A stretch of 14,367 nucleotides of DNA from UBA6168 sp964442355 (GTDB taxonomy: Bacteria; Bacteroidota; Bacteroidia; Chitinophagales; Saprospiraceae): the NCBI GenBank assembly GCA_964442355.1, contig CAYTZS010000143.1, positions 1 to 14,367 on the forward strand. Reading direction: 5' to 3'. Below, in pieces: positions 6,049-14,367 of the stretch. Numbering within the stretch: the stretch's first letter is position 1; every line of letters starts with the position of its first letter. Both the position numbers and the translations under genes were made by a program. The notes under the pieces are model-generated. The model was not told the origin of the DNA and searched no databases. It worked only from the letters and a program-made list of their open reading frames with translations.

Positions 6049-8108
6049 CTCACCTGCAACTTCACTTCGCTGCGGCGTGGCCCGGCGGTCCGTTCAAATC
6101 CAGCGCCAATCTCCTCCACATTCGGGTAGTAAGTCGTGGCATACCTGGCCTCCAAGCGTATCTGATGGCTCAGGCGGTAGCCGAGGTTCAAGTAGAAGCG
6201 AGTGCCCCGGTTGTAGTAGGCGGGTATGGAAAAGTCGTTGAGCACATCCCGCTCGTAGGCATAGAAGCGCACATCGTAGCTGCCTGTCGAGAAGATGGCA
6301 AAGCGGGTGCTGGCCGTCCACGATGAACTCATCGGTTTGAAAATCAGCTCTTGGTACATGGCCATGCCCTTGGTCTTGTCACCCGCCGTCTCGGAGCTGC
6401 CGAGGTCGAGGCGGCTGCGCAACTCCACGGCTGGGTGCAGCTTCAAGGCAAGCTGGATGCGGGCTTGCAGGTTGTGCCGCTCGGCCAATCGGTCGTACTT
6501 GGTGCCTTCTGGCTGGAAGTTTATCTCCTTTTTTTCGCTCCGCAATTGGGCGTACACCTCAAGTTTTCGGCGCTGGGTGAAAGTCACCCGGCCCAACCAC
6601 TCGCTGCCTTGCGAGGGCGCATCCACCTGGAAGCGGGGCCACTCGTGCCGCCACTGGTCGAAGTAGGCATTGAAGCGCCAGCGCTTGGTGGGCTGCACTT
6701 GCAGGCCGAAGTAGGTGCCCCGTTCGTTCAATCCGCCAAGGGTTTCGGCAAAAGGCTTGGCGTTCAACGACTGGTAGTCCTTGGCGAAGTGGCGGTGAAC
6801 CACGGCCACATCCACCCGTCGGTCGAGGGCGGCCACGATGCCGTTCACCGTCGAAATGGCCCCGTTTTGGCTGCGGGCCGTCTCCCCGAAAACATAGTAA
6901 TTGCGGAGCGCAAGGCCGTAGTCGAGGCTGAGGTTCAGCAGTGTTTTCCCACTGAAATAGTAGCGATTGTACAGTTGCGGGGTGCGCTCCAACGGCTTGT
7001 CGAGGTGCTCGTAGAGTGCATTGGCGCCCAGTTGCAGTTGGCGGCCCCGGTACTTGAGCGAAGTGCCTGCCGAGTTTTGGCGGATAGCGCCCCGGTCGGC
7101 CAGCTCGCTGTTGGTGCGGTGCAGGCCACTGATTTGTAGCGAAGTGGCAAATTCGGCATCGGGGTCGTCGGTTTCATCGTCGGTATCGAGGTTGGCGTCA
7201 CGCTGGCGGCTGGAGGCGAAGGTTAACAGCTCCAGTTTTTTGCCCAAGTCGAAAACGACAGCGGCTCCCCTAAAAAAGTCGTACTCGCTCACCGAGGAGA
7301 ACGGCCTGACGGGCCTACCGCTCCGACTCACGAGGGTGCTGAGTGCGCTCTTGCGGGGTGCGAAGCCTTGGTACACGAGCAGCCCTTGGCCCATCGTCAC
7401 AGCATAGTCGCCAAGGGCCAGCGACTTCACCCGCCGCACGGGGTTTTTGATGTACAAATGGGCGCTGTAAAAATCGAAGCCCTTTTTGTTGCTGCCCTTG
7501 AAAAACTCCTCCCCGGCGTCCTTCTCCGCCGTGATGCCCGCCGAGATGCGGTCGCCACGGGTGTAGCGGTAGCGGAAGTAGAGCTGGTCGGCGCTGCCGA
7601 GGTAGCGGTTGGAGAGGGTGTCGTCGTCGGGCACGGTATAGCCCGCCTTGTCTTCGAGTTGCCGTGACCACCGTAGGATGACCTGATGGCGGTCACTGGA
7701 GAGGGTAGGGGCTTCGCCACCTACCAGTCCCGGCTCGTTCACCTTCACGAAGGGCAACATTTGCTTGATGGTCGCCAAGTCGTAGCCCGGAACGGCTTGC
7801 AGCTCGTAGATGGAGACGAGGTTGCCGTAGCGGCTGCGGTATTCGGGCAGTGCGTTGCGCTGTAGGTCGGTGAGGAAAGGGAAGTCCGAGAGGTCGGTTG
7901 CAGTGGCTTGGTTAAGGTCAAGGGGCCGGCGGCGCAAGTGGGCTAGTCGGTCAAAGAGGTCGTTGTAGTCAAAGCTGCCATCTTCCGATTGGCCTTGGGA
8001 GTAGAACTCAAGCTGGTCTTCGCCAATGGTGGGCAGCGTGAGGCTGTCCGTTTGGGCAGCGATGTCCAAGGCAAAAAGGATGGCGAAAATGGTGGAAAGC
8101 TGTTTCAT
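6036..8108 (-). CDS. Helix-hairpin-helix outer-membrane beta-barrel protein
   Basis: The 690-aa product has a type I signal peptide (MKQLSTIFAILFALDIAAQ). Residues about 62-125 contain ComEA-like helix-hairpin-helix units: PLDLNQATATDLSDFPFLT then QRNALPEYRSRYGNLVSIYE and LQAVPGYDLATIKQMLPFV. From about residue 140 on it is a long series of amphipathic strands ending in the aromatic VRGEF, as expected for a large outer-membrane barrel. Such HhH motifs bind DNA non-specifically in ComEA; here they would face the periplasm. Family members of this length are known in Bacteroidota but, to my knowledge, uncharacterised. I chose the ATG at 8108 rather than an in-frame GTG at 8120 because it starts the signal peptide. 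The gene begins 21 nt after the TonB-receptor stop, so both are probably cotranscribed. Its GC content is visibly higher than its neighbours (63% in 6421-6480 against 50% in 4201-4260). Confidence 0.88.
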   Translation of the reverse strand: MKQLSTIFAILFALDIAAQTDSLTLPTIGEDQLEFYSQGQSEDGSFDYNDLFDRLAHLRRRPLDLNQATATDLSDFPFLTDLQRNALPEYRSRYGNLVSIYELQAVPGYDLATIKQMLPFVKVNEPGLVGGEAPTLSSDRHQVILRWSRQLEDKAGYTVPDDDTLSNRYLGSADQLYFRYRYTRGDRISAGITAEKDAGEEFFKGSNKKGFDFYSAHLYIKNPVRRVKSLALGDYAVTMGQGLLVYQGFAPRKSALSTLVSRSGRPVRPFSSVSEYDFFRGAAVVFDLGKKLELLTFASSRQRDANLDTDDETDDPDAEFATSLQISGLHRTNSELADRGAIRQNSAGTSLKYRGRQLQLGANALYEHLDKPLERTPQLYNRYYFSGKTLLNLSLDYGLALRNYYVFGETARSQNGAISTVNGIVAALDRRVDVAVVHRHFAKDYQSLNAKPFAETLGGLNERGTYFGLQVQPTKRWRFNAYFDQWRHEWPRFQVDAPSQGSEWLGRVTFTQRRKLEVYAQLRSEKKEINFQPEGTKYDRLAERHNLQARIQLALKLHPAVELRSRLDLGSSETAGDKTKGMAMYQELIFKPMSSSWTASTRFAIFSTGSYDVRFYAYERDVLNDFSIPAYYNRGTRFYLNLGYRLSHQIRLEARYATTYYPNVEEIGAGFERTAGPRRSEVKLQVRGEF

Positions 8109-8129
8109 TTTTACGGTCACGAATGTACG

Positions 8130-10184
8130 CTAAAACCGGAATTTGACCCCCCCGTAAACATTTCGGGGTGGAGCAGGCTCAAAGGCAGCAGCGATGTTCA
8201 GCCTGACGTTGCCCATGTATTTTTCGTTGAAAAGGTTGTTAACGCCACCAAAGAATTCCACGCTCAACCACTTGCCCTGCAACTCCCAGCCTGCTCGTAG
8301 GTAGCCGTACAGGTAGGAAGGTGCCTTCAGGTCGTTGACATTGTTAGCATAAATGGAGCCTACCTGCTGTGCCCCGATGGCGCAGGAAAGCCCACTCGGT
8401 CGCCGATAGAGCAGGCTTGCGCCAAAGACATGGCTGGGTATGCCGGGGAGCTTTTTGCCGTCGAGATTGCCAGCATTCGATATGTATTCCTCGAAAAGAA
8501 AATTGGAATAAGTATAGTTGAACTGCCCGGTTAAGTATTTGCCCAAGATGGCCGAGGCCGAAAACTCGATGCCAAAGCGCTTGGATTTCCCCACGTTTTC
8601 GGAACTGGCTGTACCCTCAAAGCTTTGATAGCGCAGGATTTCATCCCGCAACCATATCCTGAAAACAGACAACTCGGTGCGCAGCTTGCCCCCGGCCAAC
8701 AGCATTTTGGTGCCCAACTCCACTGAATTCGATTGCTGAGGTTTGAGGTCTTTGTTGTAGTAAGCGCCCAATAAATCAATGGAATAAAGCTCTTGGATGG
8801 TCGGTATCTCAAAACTGCGGCTGCCGTTGGCAAAGAAACTGAGCTGCTCGGCTGCCAAAAAAGCGATGCCCAAGTTGGGGTTGAAGTTTTGGTAGCCTTG
8901 CTTCACGGAGTCTTCGGTGTTGTCGGCGAGGTAGCGGTCATCCACGGTGATATGGCTCCAATCAAAACGGAGCGCAGGCAGGATGGAAAGGCGTTTTCCA
9001 AGGGCTATGTTTTGCACCAGATAGACCCCTGCCGTCGTGAATTTTTCGGTTTGGTCGAAGTAACGTTCGCCTTTCACGCCATCATTGTTTTCGAAGCGCT
9101 GGCGGTCATCGAGCTGTGCCTCCAAGTCCACGCCTGCCGTGAGTTGCCAGCCGGGCTGCCCCGGCTTCGAGTCGAAGCTGTAACTGAAATTGGCGCCCGT
9201 GAATGCCCGGTCGAACTCCACCATGTCGAAAGGCAGGCGGTTCTGAAAACTCCGGTTTGAGTTGTAGATGTTGGCTTTGACGGTGTGGCGAGGTGTAAAG
9301 GTTTTGACCACCCCGATGCCAACCCGCATCTGCCAGAGGCTTTCATCGGCATTGAAAAGCAGGTTGTTGGCATTGGCAGTTTTGGGGTCGCTTTCAGCGA
9401 TTGCTGGTGTCAATCCACCAGGGTCTTGTGCCAGTGGGCTGTTCACGTAAGTGGCAATTATCCTCAATAGCATGGTACTGTCCAAGGCCATCAGCACACC
9501 GCCGTTCACCAGCCAATTTTTCATGGCGCTGTGTTCACGGTAGCCGTCGGTGGCAGTGTAGGCGCTGTTGAAGGAGTAGCGGAACTTTTCGGAGGTGCCG
9601 CCGCCAGCCCGGACTTGGTATTTTTGAAAACCGTACTGCCCGCCAGTCACGGCGGCTTCGCCCCATTCCTCGTCCGTGAATTTCATAGTGTTGAAATTGA
9701 TGTATCCACCGCTGGCATTGCCGTACAAACCGCCCGTGCCGCTCCGAATGACACCGATGCCCGTCAACGAGCCGGGGTCAATTGCGTCCACCTGCGCCGT
9801 GCCGTCGGGGGTGCTTTCCGGGAACCCGTCCACCAGGATTTTCACGCCACGAATGCCAAACGCCGACCTCGCCCCAAAGCCCCGGATGCTCACCCGGATA
9901 TCCTGCGAGAAGTTGGTGCCGTTTTGCACAAAAACGCCCGGAACGCCAGCCAGTACTTCGTCGAGCGCCAGCTGCTGCGTGCCCGTCTGCAACTGCCGCT
10001 CCCCGATGCGGGTGAGTGACAACGGCGTTGCCAAGTCGCTGGTGCTCAGTCGGTAGGCAGAGATGGTGATGGGCTGCAACTCGTTGACAATCAGCGAGTC
10101 AGCTTGGTTTTGCTGCGCAAATACAAGGTTGCTGAAAAGGATGGCAAAAACAAGGCTGATAGGCAGGTATGCCGCTGTTCTCAT
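8130..10184 (-). CDS. TonB-dependent outer-membrane receptor (FecA-like)
   Basis: The 684-aa product has a signal peptide (residues 1-24, ending VFAQQ), a TonB-box-like PITISAYR (38-45) and a plug domain (about 50-167). The plug motifs include LALDEVLAGVPGVFVQ, IRVSIRGFGARSAFGIRG, VKILVDGFPESTPDG and YGNASGGYINF. A 22-strand-type barrel follows, with a typical C-terminal VKFRF. The plug resembles ferric-citrate/siderophore receptors. There is no N-terminal SusC-type carboxypeptidase-like domain and no STN signalling domain, and no SusD partner is adjacent, so polysaccharide uptake is unlikely. The substrate cannot be read from sequence; iron chelates are the default guess. The ATG at 10184 was chosen over a longer frame to 10220 because the signal peptide starts there. 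A possible -7 box AATATTTG lies at 10229-10236 with TTTG 16 nt upstream. It is the first gene of an operon with the HhH barrel. Confidence 0.93.
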   Translation of the reverse strand: MRTAAYLPISLVFAILFSNLVFAQQNQADSLIVNELQPITISAYRLSTSDLATPLSLTRIGERQLQTGTQQLALDEVLAGVPGVFVQNGTNFSQDIRVSIRGFGARSAFGIRGVKILVDGFPESTPDGTAQVDAIDPGSLTGIGVIRSGTGGLYGNASGGYINFNTMKFTDEEWGEAAVTGGQYGFQKYQVRAGGGTSEKFRYSFNSAYTATDGYREHSAMKNWLVNGGVLMALDSTMLLRIIATYVNSPLAQDPGGLTPAIAESDPKTANANNLLFNADESLWQMRVGIGVVKTFTPRHTVKANIYNSNRSFQNRLPFDMVEFDRAFTGANFSYSFDSKPGQPGWQLTAGVDLEAQLDDRQRFENNDGVKGERYFDQTEKFTTAGVYLVQNIALGKRLSILPALRFDWSHITVDDRYLADNTEDSVKQGYQNFNPNLGIAFLAAEQLSFFANGSRSFEIPTIQELYSIDLLGAYYNKDLKPQQSNSVELGTKMLLAGGKLRTELSVFRIWLRDEILRYQSFEGTASSENVGKSKRFGIEFSASAILGKYLTGQFNYTYSNFLFEEYISNAGNLDGKKLPGIPSHVFGASLLYRRPSGLSCAIGAQQVGSIYANNVNDLKAPSYLYGYLRAGWELQGKWLSVEFFGGVNNLFNEKYMGNVRLNIAAAFEPAPPRNVYGGVKFRF

Positions 10185-10253
10185 GACTAAATTTTTCACG
10201 AAGGAACGAAAAATGAGCAAGGCCAGCGCAAATATTCAGGGTGGGTTGTTACC

Positions 10254-10286
10254 AAAAAAAAGAAACCGCTCCCTTTCGGGAAGCGG
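10254..10286 (-). terminator. Terminator of the giant T9SS protein gene
   Basis: On the minus strand, a hairpin with an 8-9 bp stem (CCGCTTCCC, GAAA loop, GGGAGCGG, one bulged base; 10266-10286) is followed by TTTCTTTTTTTT (10254-10265). The GNRA loop and T tract are classic. It lies about 140 nt beyond the stop of the giant gene and separates it from the TonB-receptor operon. Confidence 0.85.
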
Positions 10287-10325
10287 CCCAAATTTTACTC
10301 CAAATCTATCTATCTTAGGTTTAAG

Positions 10326-10430
10326 GGGGAGTTTAGTGATTGGTGACTAGTGATTAGTGAAGAGTGAGTAGTGAGTAGCGATGAGTAGGTGGCTAATCAC
10401 TCATAACTACTCACTCATCACTCATCGCTA
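10326..10430. repeat. Degenerate heptad repeat with inverted arms, copy B
   Basis: From 10333 to 10388 the plus strand repeats variants of GTGA(T)TAGTGA and GAGTAGTGAGTA; from 10393 to 10430 it repeats the complementary ACTCATCACTCA words, so the two halves can fold on each other around a GTGGC-containing turn. The tract ends at the stop codon of the giant gene. Its left border AAACTCCCCC (minus strand) is shared with the tract at 6001-6048. Confidence 0.6.
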
Positions 10431-13400
10431 TTTCACAATCGTCATCGAACGGGTGGCGGTGAAGCTGCCCGATTCGAGGCGGTAGTACACTAAGCCATCT
10501 GCTGGGAGTTCGCTGCGGTCAAGTTCCACTTCGTTGTAGCCAGCATGGAATTGCTTCGTGATGCTGGTCAACGTTTTGCCGAGTGCATCGAAGACCGTCA
10601 GGGTAGCGTCACCAGTGGTTGGCAATTGGAAGCCAATCACCGTCTTTTTGCTGAACGGGTTGGGCACGTTTTGAAGCAAATCGTATCCCGCCCGGACGCT
10701 GGCGTTGGTCGAAGAGGTATTGTTGGTGAATACCAGCCCGACACCGAAAAGCTCGGTTGGGTCGCCGATGTATGCCTCGGCAGCCGTGAACTTCGAGGTA
10801 ATGGAAATCACGTCGGCCAGGTTCCCGTCGGTGATGCCAGTGAATTTCAACTTGATGACCTCTGTGCCATCAGCCAAAGTCATGGCAGGATTGGTTTCCC
10901 AGCTCACCGTGATAGCGCCCTGGTCAATCAACGTTGTGCCGAAATTGCCGAGTCCCGTGATGGTGGTTGGCGTAATTTCGTTGAAGGCCAGCCTTTCCTT
11001 GTCAAATTCGATGGTGAACTGGAACCCGTACACCGAAGTGAAATTCTTTGACTTGAAGGTCACGGTCACAGACTCATCAGTTTGGAACGTTGCGTTTTCA
11101 ATCTCAAAATTCAACGTGTCACTACTGCGGTTGCCAGTTTCGATGCCTTGTAGGCCGTTGGCTACGGCGCTGTTGTTCACGTCACCGATTTTGATGGCCA
11201 CGAAGTCGAGGCCAGTCATGGTGCCAGGCAAGTCGTTGATGTTGATGACCTCTGGGAATACCTCCACCCACGGGTTGGCTGGGTTCGGGAACTGGTAAGC
11301 CTTCTCCACAAAACGCCATGAGGTGTTGTTGGTGTAGTTGTCGTTCATCATCAGAATCAGCTTGCGCACTTCCACGAGGTCGAAGGTGGTCACGCTGTTC
11401 GACTTGTTGGCGTCGGCAGCGATAAGCTGGTAAGGCGTTGTGAACGGCAGGATGCCAAGGATGTGTTTCGACATCAACACCAAGTCAAAAGTCGTTACAC
11501 CGTTGAGTGAGTTGTCGTCTTTGAGGGGCGTCACGGTGAAGTCATCACCAGCACTGAGTCCGCTGAAGCTGTAAACGCCATCTGCATTGGTGGTGAAATC
11601 TTGGTCGCCGTTGTTGTTGCTCAATTGCACGAGCACACCTTCAACTGGCGCTGAGGCCGATGTAGCGACAAGGCCGTTGAGCGGTGAACCACCAGCGCAA
11701 CTAAAGAAATTGTCCTGAACCTGGATGAAAGTTGCGCAGAAGTCTTGATTGCCAGCGGCATCGGTCACCCAAATGTTCACAGGAATCACGCCGAGTTGCA
11801 GGCAGTTGAAGATGCGGCACGAGTCGGCAACGTCATCTGAGAACGAGAAGTGCAGTTCGCCTGGGCAGTTGTCGTAGCTGCCGTAGTCGAGTGCGCTGGC
11901 GCAAACCGGTACCATGCCCGTCTGCATCAGCTCTACGATGAGGCCGTTTTCGCAAATGGCAGTAGGCTTCTTGCAATCCTTCACTTCAAAGTTGACTTCC
12001 AACTGGCTTTCGTTGTTGCAGCCATCTTCCACCAGAGAGACGATGCGGTGCTTTCCGATGGGCAATTGGCCTTGGAAGAAGCCCGTACCGTTGATGTCGT
12101 AGGTCAAGTTGTTGAAGAGGTCAATATGGTAAACCACCTCGAAGTTTGAAGAGCAAACACCGTCAATTTGAATTGGCAGGTAAACATCGCCAGAAGTACA
12201 AGTGGCATCTTCGCTACAGAATTCAGAAGCAAACGGATACGAAAGTACAGGCGGTGTATCGTCGTAAATCTTGATAATTTGCTGGTACTGGTAGTAGCCG
12301 AAATTGTTGTAGTCATCTTCGTCAATCCAAACGCCCAACGGGTCATGATTAATTACCTGAGGCTGTACGTAAGGGTCGAAGTTGCACCAGTTGATAACCT
12401 TCCAAGTACGCACGATTTTGTAACAAGCACTATCACCAGTTGTAAGCGCAAAATATTGGTCATCATAGTCCACGGCAAACAAGTCGCAGCCAAAGTTGAG
12501 TATTTCAATGGAGTCGGTGTCCACAATGTCATCGCAAGAACCATAAAAGTCAGCAGGGAATTTTATCAACCAATCAGAGGCTGGTGTGACATAAATATGC
12601 TGCTGGCAAAGGCCAGAGATATTGCCTGAACTGTCAACTGCGCTCCAAGAGCGAATGATATGGCCCTCACCGCATGCGTTGATGTTTTCGGTGTACGGCA
12701 ACTCGGTAATGGTTGCACCGCAGTTGTCGTAGTAAGCAGCTTCGCCCAAGCCATCCAACCAAGTTTGGGTGATGTCAGGAGGTAGGTCGGTACAGGGGAT
12801 GATTTTCGCCTGTGGCGCAATGCATATCGGAGCTATCTTGTCATTTACGTGTGCAGTCACCATGCAGTCGTTGTAGTTGCCAAAGCAGTCGTAAACACGC
12901 AGCACGACCATTACTTCTGGTAGGTCTTCGCACGTAAAAGCAATGGATGGACCAAAATAGTCGTCGGACTCGCTCATTCTTTTCACCTCCATTTTGTCAA
13001 GGCAGCAGTTGTCGTAGCTGGCCAAGTCGAATGACGAGGCGAATGCCACCGTTGTGCCATCAGCCTCAAGGTTCACGTCAATGATTTCTTTGCAGATGTT
13101 CACTGGTGCGGTCTGGTCGGTCACAGTGATGACTACGTCAATCGAGGTAGAATTGCCACAAGCATCCGTTACTTTGTAAGTGACGAGTTGGAGGCCAATC
13201 TTTAGGCCGGGATATGGAACATATCCGCCTTCTTTTCCATCCATGCCATTCACATATTCGGCTTCGCCAACGGCTGTGAATATTTGCACGGTCACGTCGT
13301 TGCAGGAGTCGAAGACAACTGGGGGTGGCAGCAAACCTGTTGAACTGCACGGGTTCGGGTGAACGCCTTGCAAGTTGGCATTCAGCACAATGGTTGGCAC

Positions 13401-14367
13401 TGTGATGTTTGGCTTGTTGTTGTCCATCACTTGAATGAGCTGCTCGTTGTCGTCGCCTTCGAAGTCGGTCAAAATTACTAGACCAGTACACCAGTTCACT
13501 ACCGTCCAGGTGCGGATGATTTTGAACGTATTGCCACAAACTAGCAGCGTATCATCACTGTGTTGGTAGTTGTACTGACAGTAAGGCCCACCTACACCGT
13601 AGGGTCTTCCAGAACCTGTTGTGTGCAGGCTGTCTGTCAAATCCGTTGGATTAGTAATGTTTGGATGAAGGTCGTATTGTGTACAGGTCCAAAGCGTATC
13701 TTTCGGGAAATCGACAGGCCCATTTGGGCTGATGTGTAGTGTCTCAGTACAGTAGGCGTGGTTGTTGAAATTATCGACAGCTGACCAGTTACGGGTAATC
13801 CAGACACCATTGCAGATGTTGGTGTTGTTGACTTGGTAGCCCACCAAATTTACTGTGACTGAGAGGTCACAGTTGTCTGAAACCAAGGGGCCTGGTATGC
13901 TGTCCAAGTTGGCATCGCATGGGATTTCAATGGGAGCAATTGGGCAAACGAATGTTGGTGGCAGTTTGTCCTCAACGATCATCGTTGACCAACAGGAATT
14001 GCCCGTACACGGATCGGTGACCATCCCAGTTAGGGTTAACCCGATTTCGTTACAGGTAATGATATTGCCTAAAGGGAATCCAGTGGGCGTTAAAATGTTT
14101 ACAGTGAAGGCATCGTAAGTATTGTAGCTGCCTTCCAACAGCATGTCTGGTAGGATTTCAGATATGCCATCTTGGTCAACCGAAACCTGGACTACGTTTT
14201 CGCAGGTCAGCACCGATTTGATGATGTTCACGGTGTGGTTGTCGGTGCCTGTCATGCCGCCGCCATCGGTTTCCGTGACCGAAACATTCTGGTTGCTATT
14301 CATTGGGCCATCCCAACGTACCTCGATAAAGTTGCCGAAGTTTTGGAGAATCGTTCCTCCTGCGGAA
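10428..14367 (-). CDS. Giant secreted T9SS protein with HYR-like, dockerin-like and cohesin-like domains (5' partial)
   Basis: At least 1312 residues are visible. The first in-frame ATG in the window is at 14303, but the frame is open to 14367 (upstream residues AGGTILQNFGNFIEVRWDGP), so the start lies outside. From the N-terminal side, about 11682-14367 holds some seven HYR/Ig-like repeats, cysteine-rich with motifs such as VTDACGN, WSAVDSSGN and VNDKIAPICI. A CnaB/SdrD-like module is at 11520-11681 (LNGLVATS, NADGVYSFSGL). A dockerin-like region is at 11169-11519, with loops DDNSLNGVTTFD and DANKSNSVTTFD plus a final IGDVNNSA. A cohesin-like beta-sandwich is at about 10728-11120 (VYGFQFTIEFDKERLAFNEI). 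The type A T9SS sorting domain is at 10431-10688 (LQNVPNPFSKKTVIGFQLP). It is thus exported through the T9SS and likely attached to the surface or released. An adhesin or matrix role is inferred; no catalytic domain is visible. It is closed by the terminator at 10254-10286. Confidence 0.93.
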   Translation of the reverse strand, partial: SAGGTILQNFGNFIEVRWDGPMNSNQNVSVTETDGGGMTGTDNHTVNIIKSVLTCENVVQVSVDQDGISEILPDMLLEGSYNTYDAFTVNILTPTGFPLGNIITCNEIGLTLTGMVTDPCTGNSCWSTMIVEDKLPPTFVCPIAPIEIPCDANLDSIPGPLVSDNCDLSVTVNLVGYQVNNTNICNGVWITRNWSAVDNFNNHAYCTETLHISPNGPVDFPKDTLWTCTQYDLHPNITNPTDLTDSLHTTGSGRPYGVGGPYCQYNYQHSDDTLLVCGNTFKIIRTWTVVNWCTGLVILTDFEGDDNEQLIQVMDNNKPNITVPTIVLNANLQGVHPNPCSSTGLLPPPVVFDSCNDVTVQIFTAVGEAEYVNGMDGKEGGYVPYPGLKIGLQLVTYKVTDACGNSTSIDVVITVTDQTAPVNICKEIIDVNLEADGTTVAFASSFDLASYDNCCLDKMEVKRMSESDDYFGPSIAFTCEDLPEVMVVLRVYDCFGNYNDCMVTAHVNDKIAPICIAPQAKIIPCTDLPPDITQTWLDGLGEAAYYDNCGATITELPYTENINACGEGHIIRSWSAVDSSGNISGLCQQHIYVTPASDWLIKFPADFYGSCDDIVDTDSIEILNFGCDLFAVDYDDQYFALTTGDSACYKIVRTWKVINWCNFDPYVQPQVINHDPLGVWIDEDDYNNFGYYQYQQIIKIYDDTPPVLSYPFASEFCSEDATCTSGDVYLPIQIDGVCSSNFEVVYHIDLFNNLTYDINGTGFFQGQLPIGKHRIVSLVEDGCNNESQLEVNFEVKDCKKPTAICENGLIVELMQTGMVPVCASALDYGSYDNCPGELHFSFSDDVADSCRIFNCLQLGVIPVNIWVTDAAGNQDFCATFIQVQDNFFSCAGGSPLNGLVATSASAPVEGVLVQLSNNNGDQDFTTNADGVYSFSGLSAGDDFTVTPLKDDNSLNGVTTFDLVLMSKHILGILPFTTPYQLIAADANKSNSVTTFDLVEVRKLILMMNDNYTNNTSWRFVEKAYQFPNPANPWVEVFPEVININDLPGTMTGLDFVAIKIGDVNNSAVANGLQGIETGNRSSDTLNFEIENATFQTDESVTVTFKSKNFTSVYGFQFTIEFDKERLAFNEITPTTITGLGNFGTTLIDQGAITVSWETNPAMTLADGTEVIKLKFTGITDGNLADVISITSKFTAAEAYIGDPTELFGVGLVFTNNTSSTNASVRAGYDLLQNVPNPFSKKTVIGFQLPTTGDATLTVFDALGKTLTSITKQFHAGYNEVELDRSELPADGLVYYRLESGSFTATRSMTIVK

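Noticed and set aside
6351..7139. 262-codon plus-strand open frame opposite the HhH-barrel gene
   Set aside because: It is antisense to a gene with a clear signal peptide, HhH motifs and barrel ending. Its Leu/Val/Ala/Gly-rich composition is what high-GC antisense frames give.
10545..11298. Two long plus-strand open frames opposite the giant T9SS gene
   Set aside because: They lie over the T9SS, cohesin-like and dockerin-like coding region, overlap each other in different frames, and show no recognisable domain.
14301..14303. ATG at 14303 as the start of the giant gene
   Set aside because: The frame is open upstream to the window edge with protein-like residues, and no signal peptide follows the Met, which a T9SS substrate must have.

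Overview
The window looks like a chromosomal segment from a Bacteroidota bacterium, most likely a Saprospiria/Lewinella-Haliscomenobacter-like lineage. The grounds are a type IX secretion (T9SS) C-terminal sorting domain, a TonB-dependent receptor, several LxxC/SC lipoproteins, AT-rich translation starts without Shine-Dalgarno motifs, and promoters of the Bacteroidota TTTG / TAnnTTTG kind. The genus is inferred from protein style only. I see no rRNA, tRNA, CRISPR array, transposase or phage gene.

Layout. Positions 2-907 (+) hold the end of a coiled-coil lipoprotein, closed by a strong hairpin terminator. A 544-nt gap follows with a nested inverted-repeat element, a good promoter and a long T-rich leader for a small glycine-rich RRM RNA-binding protein (1452-1784, +), which has its own terminator. 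Behind it, on the minus strand, lie a start-less open stretch that may be a gene remnant (1815-2066) and a small cysteine-containing lipoprotein (2091-2597). After a tandemly duplicated GC-rich palindrome comes a 305-aa helical protein with a C-terminal carboxypeptidase-regulatory-like domain (2853-3770, +). The gap between it and the next convergent gene is almost entirely one large nested palindrome (3771-3914).

From 3911 to the right edge everything is on the minus strand. One operon has an exported beta-rich protein (5155-5847) overlapping by ATGA a lipoprotein with cysteine repeats and a BNR/YCF48-type propeller (3911-5158). A second operon has a FecA-like TonB-dependent receptor (8130-10184) followed after 21 nt by an outer-membrane protein joining helix-hairpin-helix motifs to a predicted beta-barrel (6036-8108). 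The right end is the C-terminal 1312 residues of a giant secreted protein (10428-14367, 5' end outside the window): HYR/Ig-like repeats, a CnaB/SdrD-like module, dockerin-like calcium loops, a cohesin-like domain and a T9SS sorting domain.

Most genes encode cell-envelope or surface proteins. The best candidates for something undescribed are the receptor plus HhH-barrel pair, the dockerin-cohesin-T9SS polypeptide, and the two nested intergenic inverted-repeat elements. No defence system or other obviously new multi-gene system is visible.
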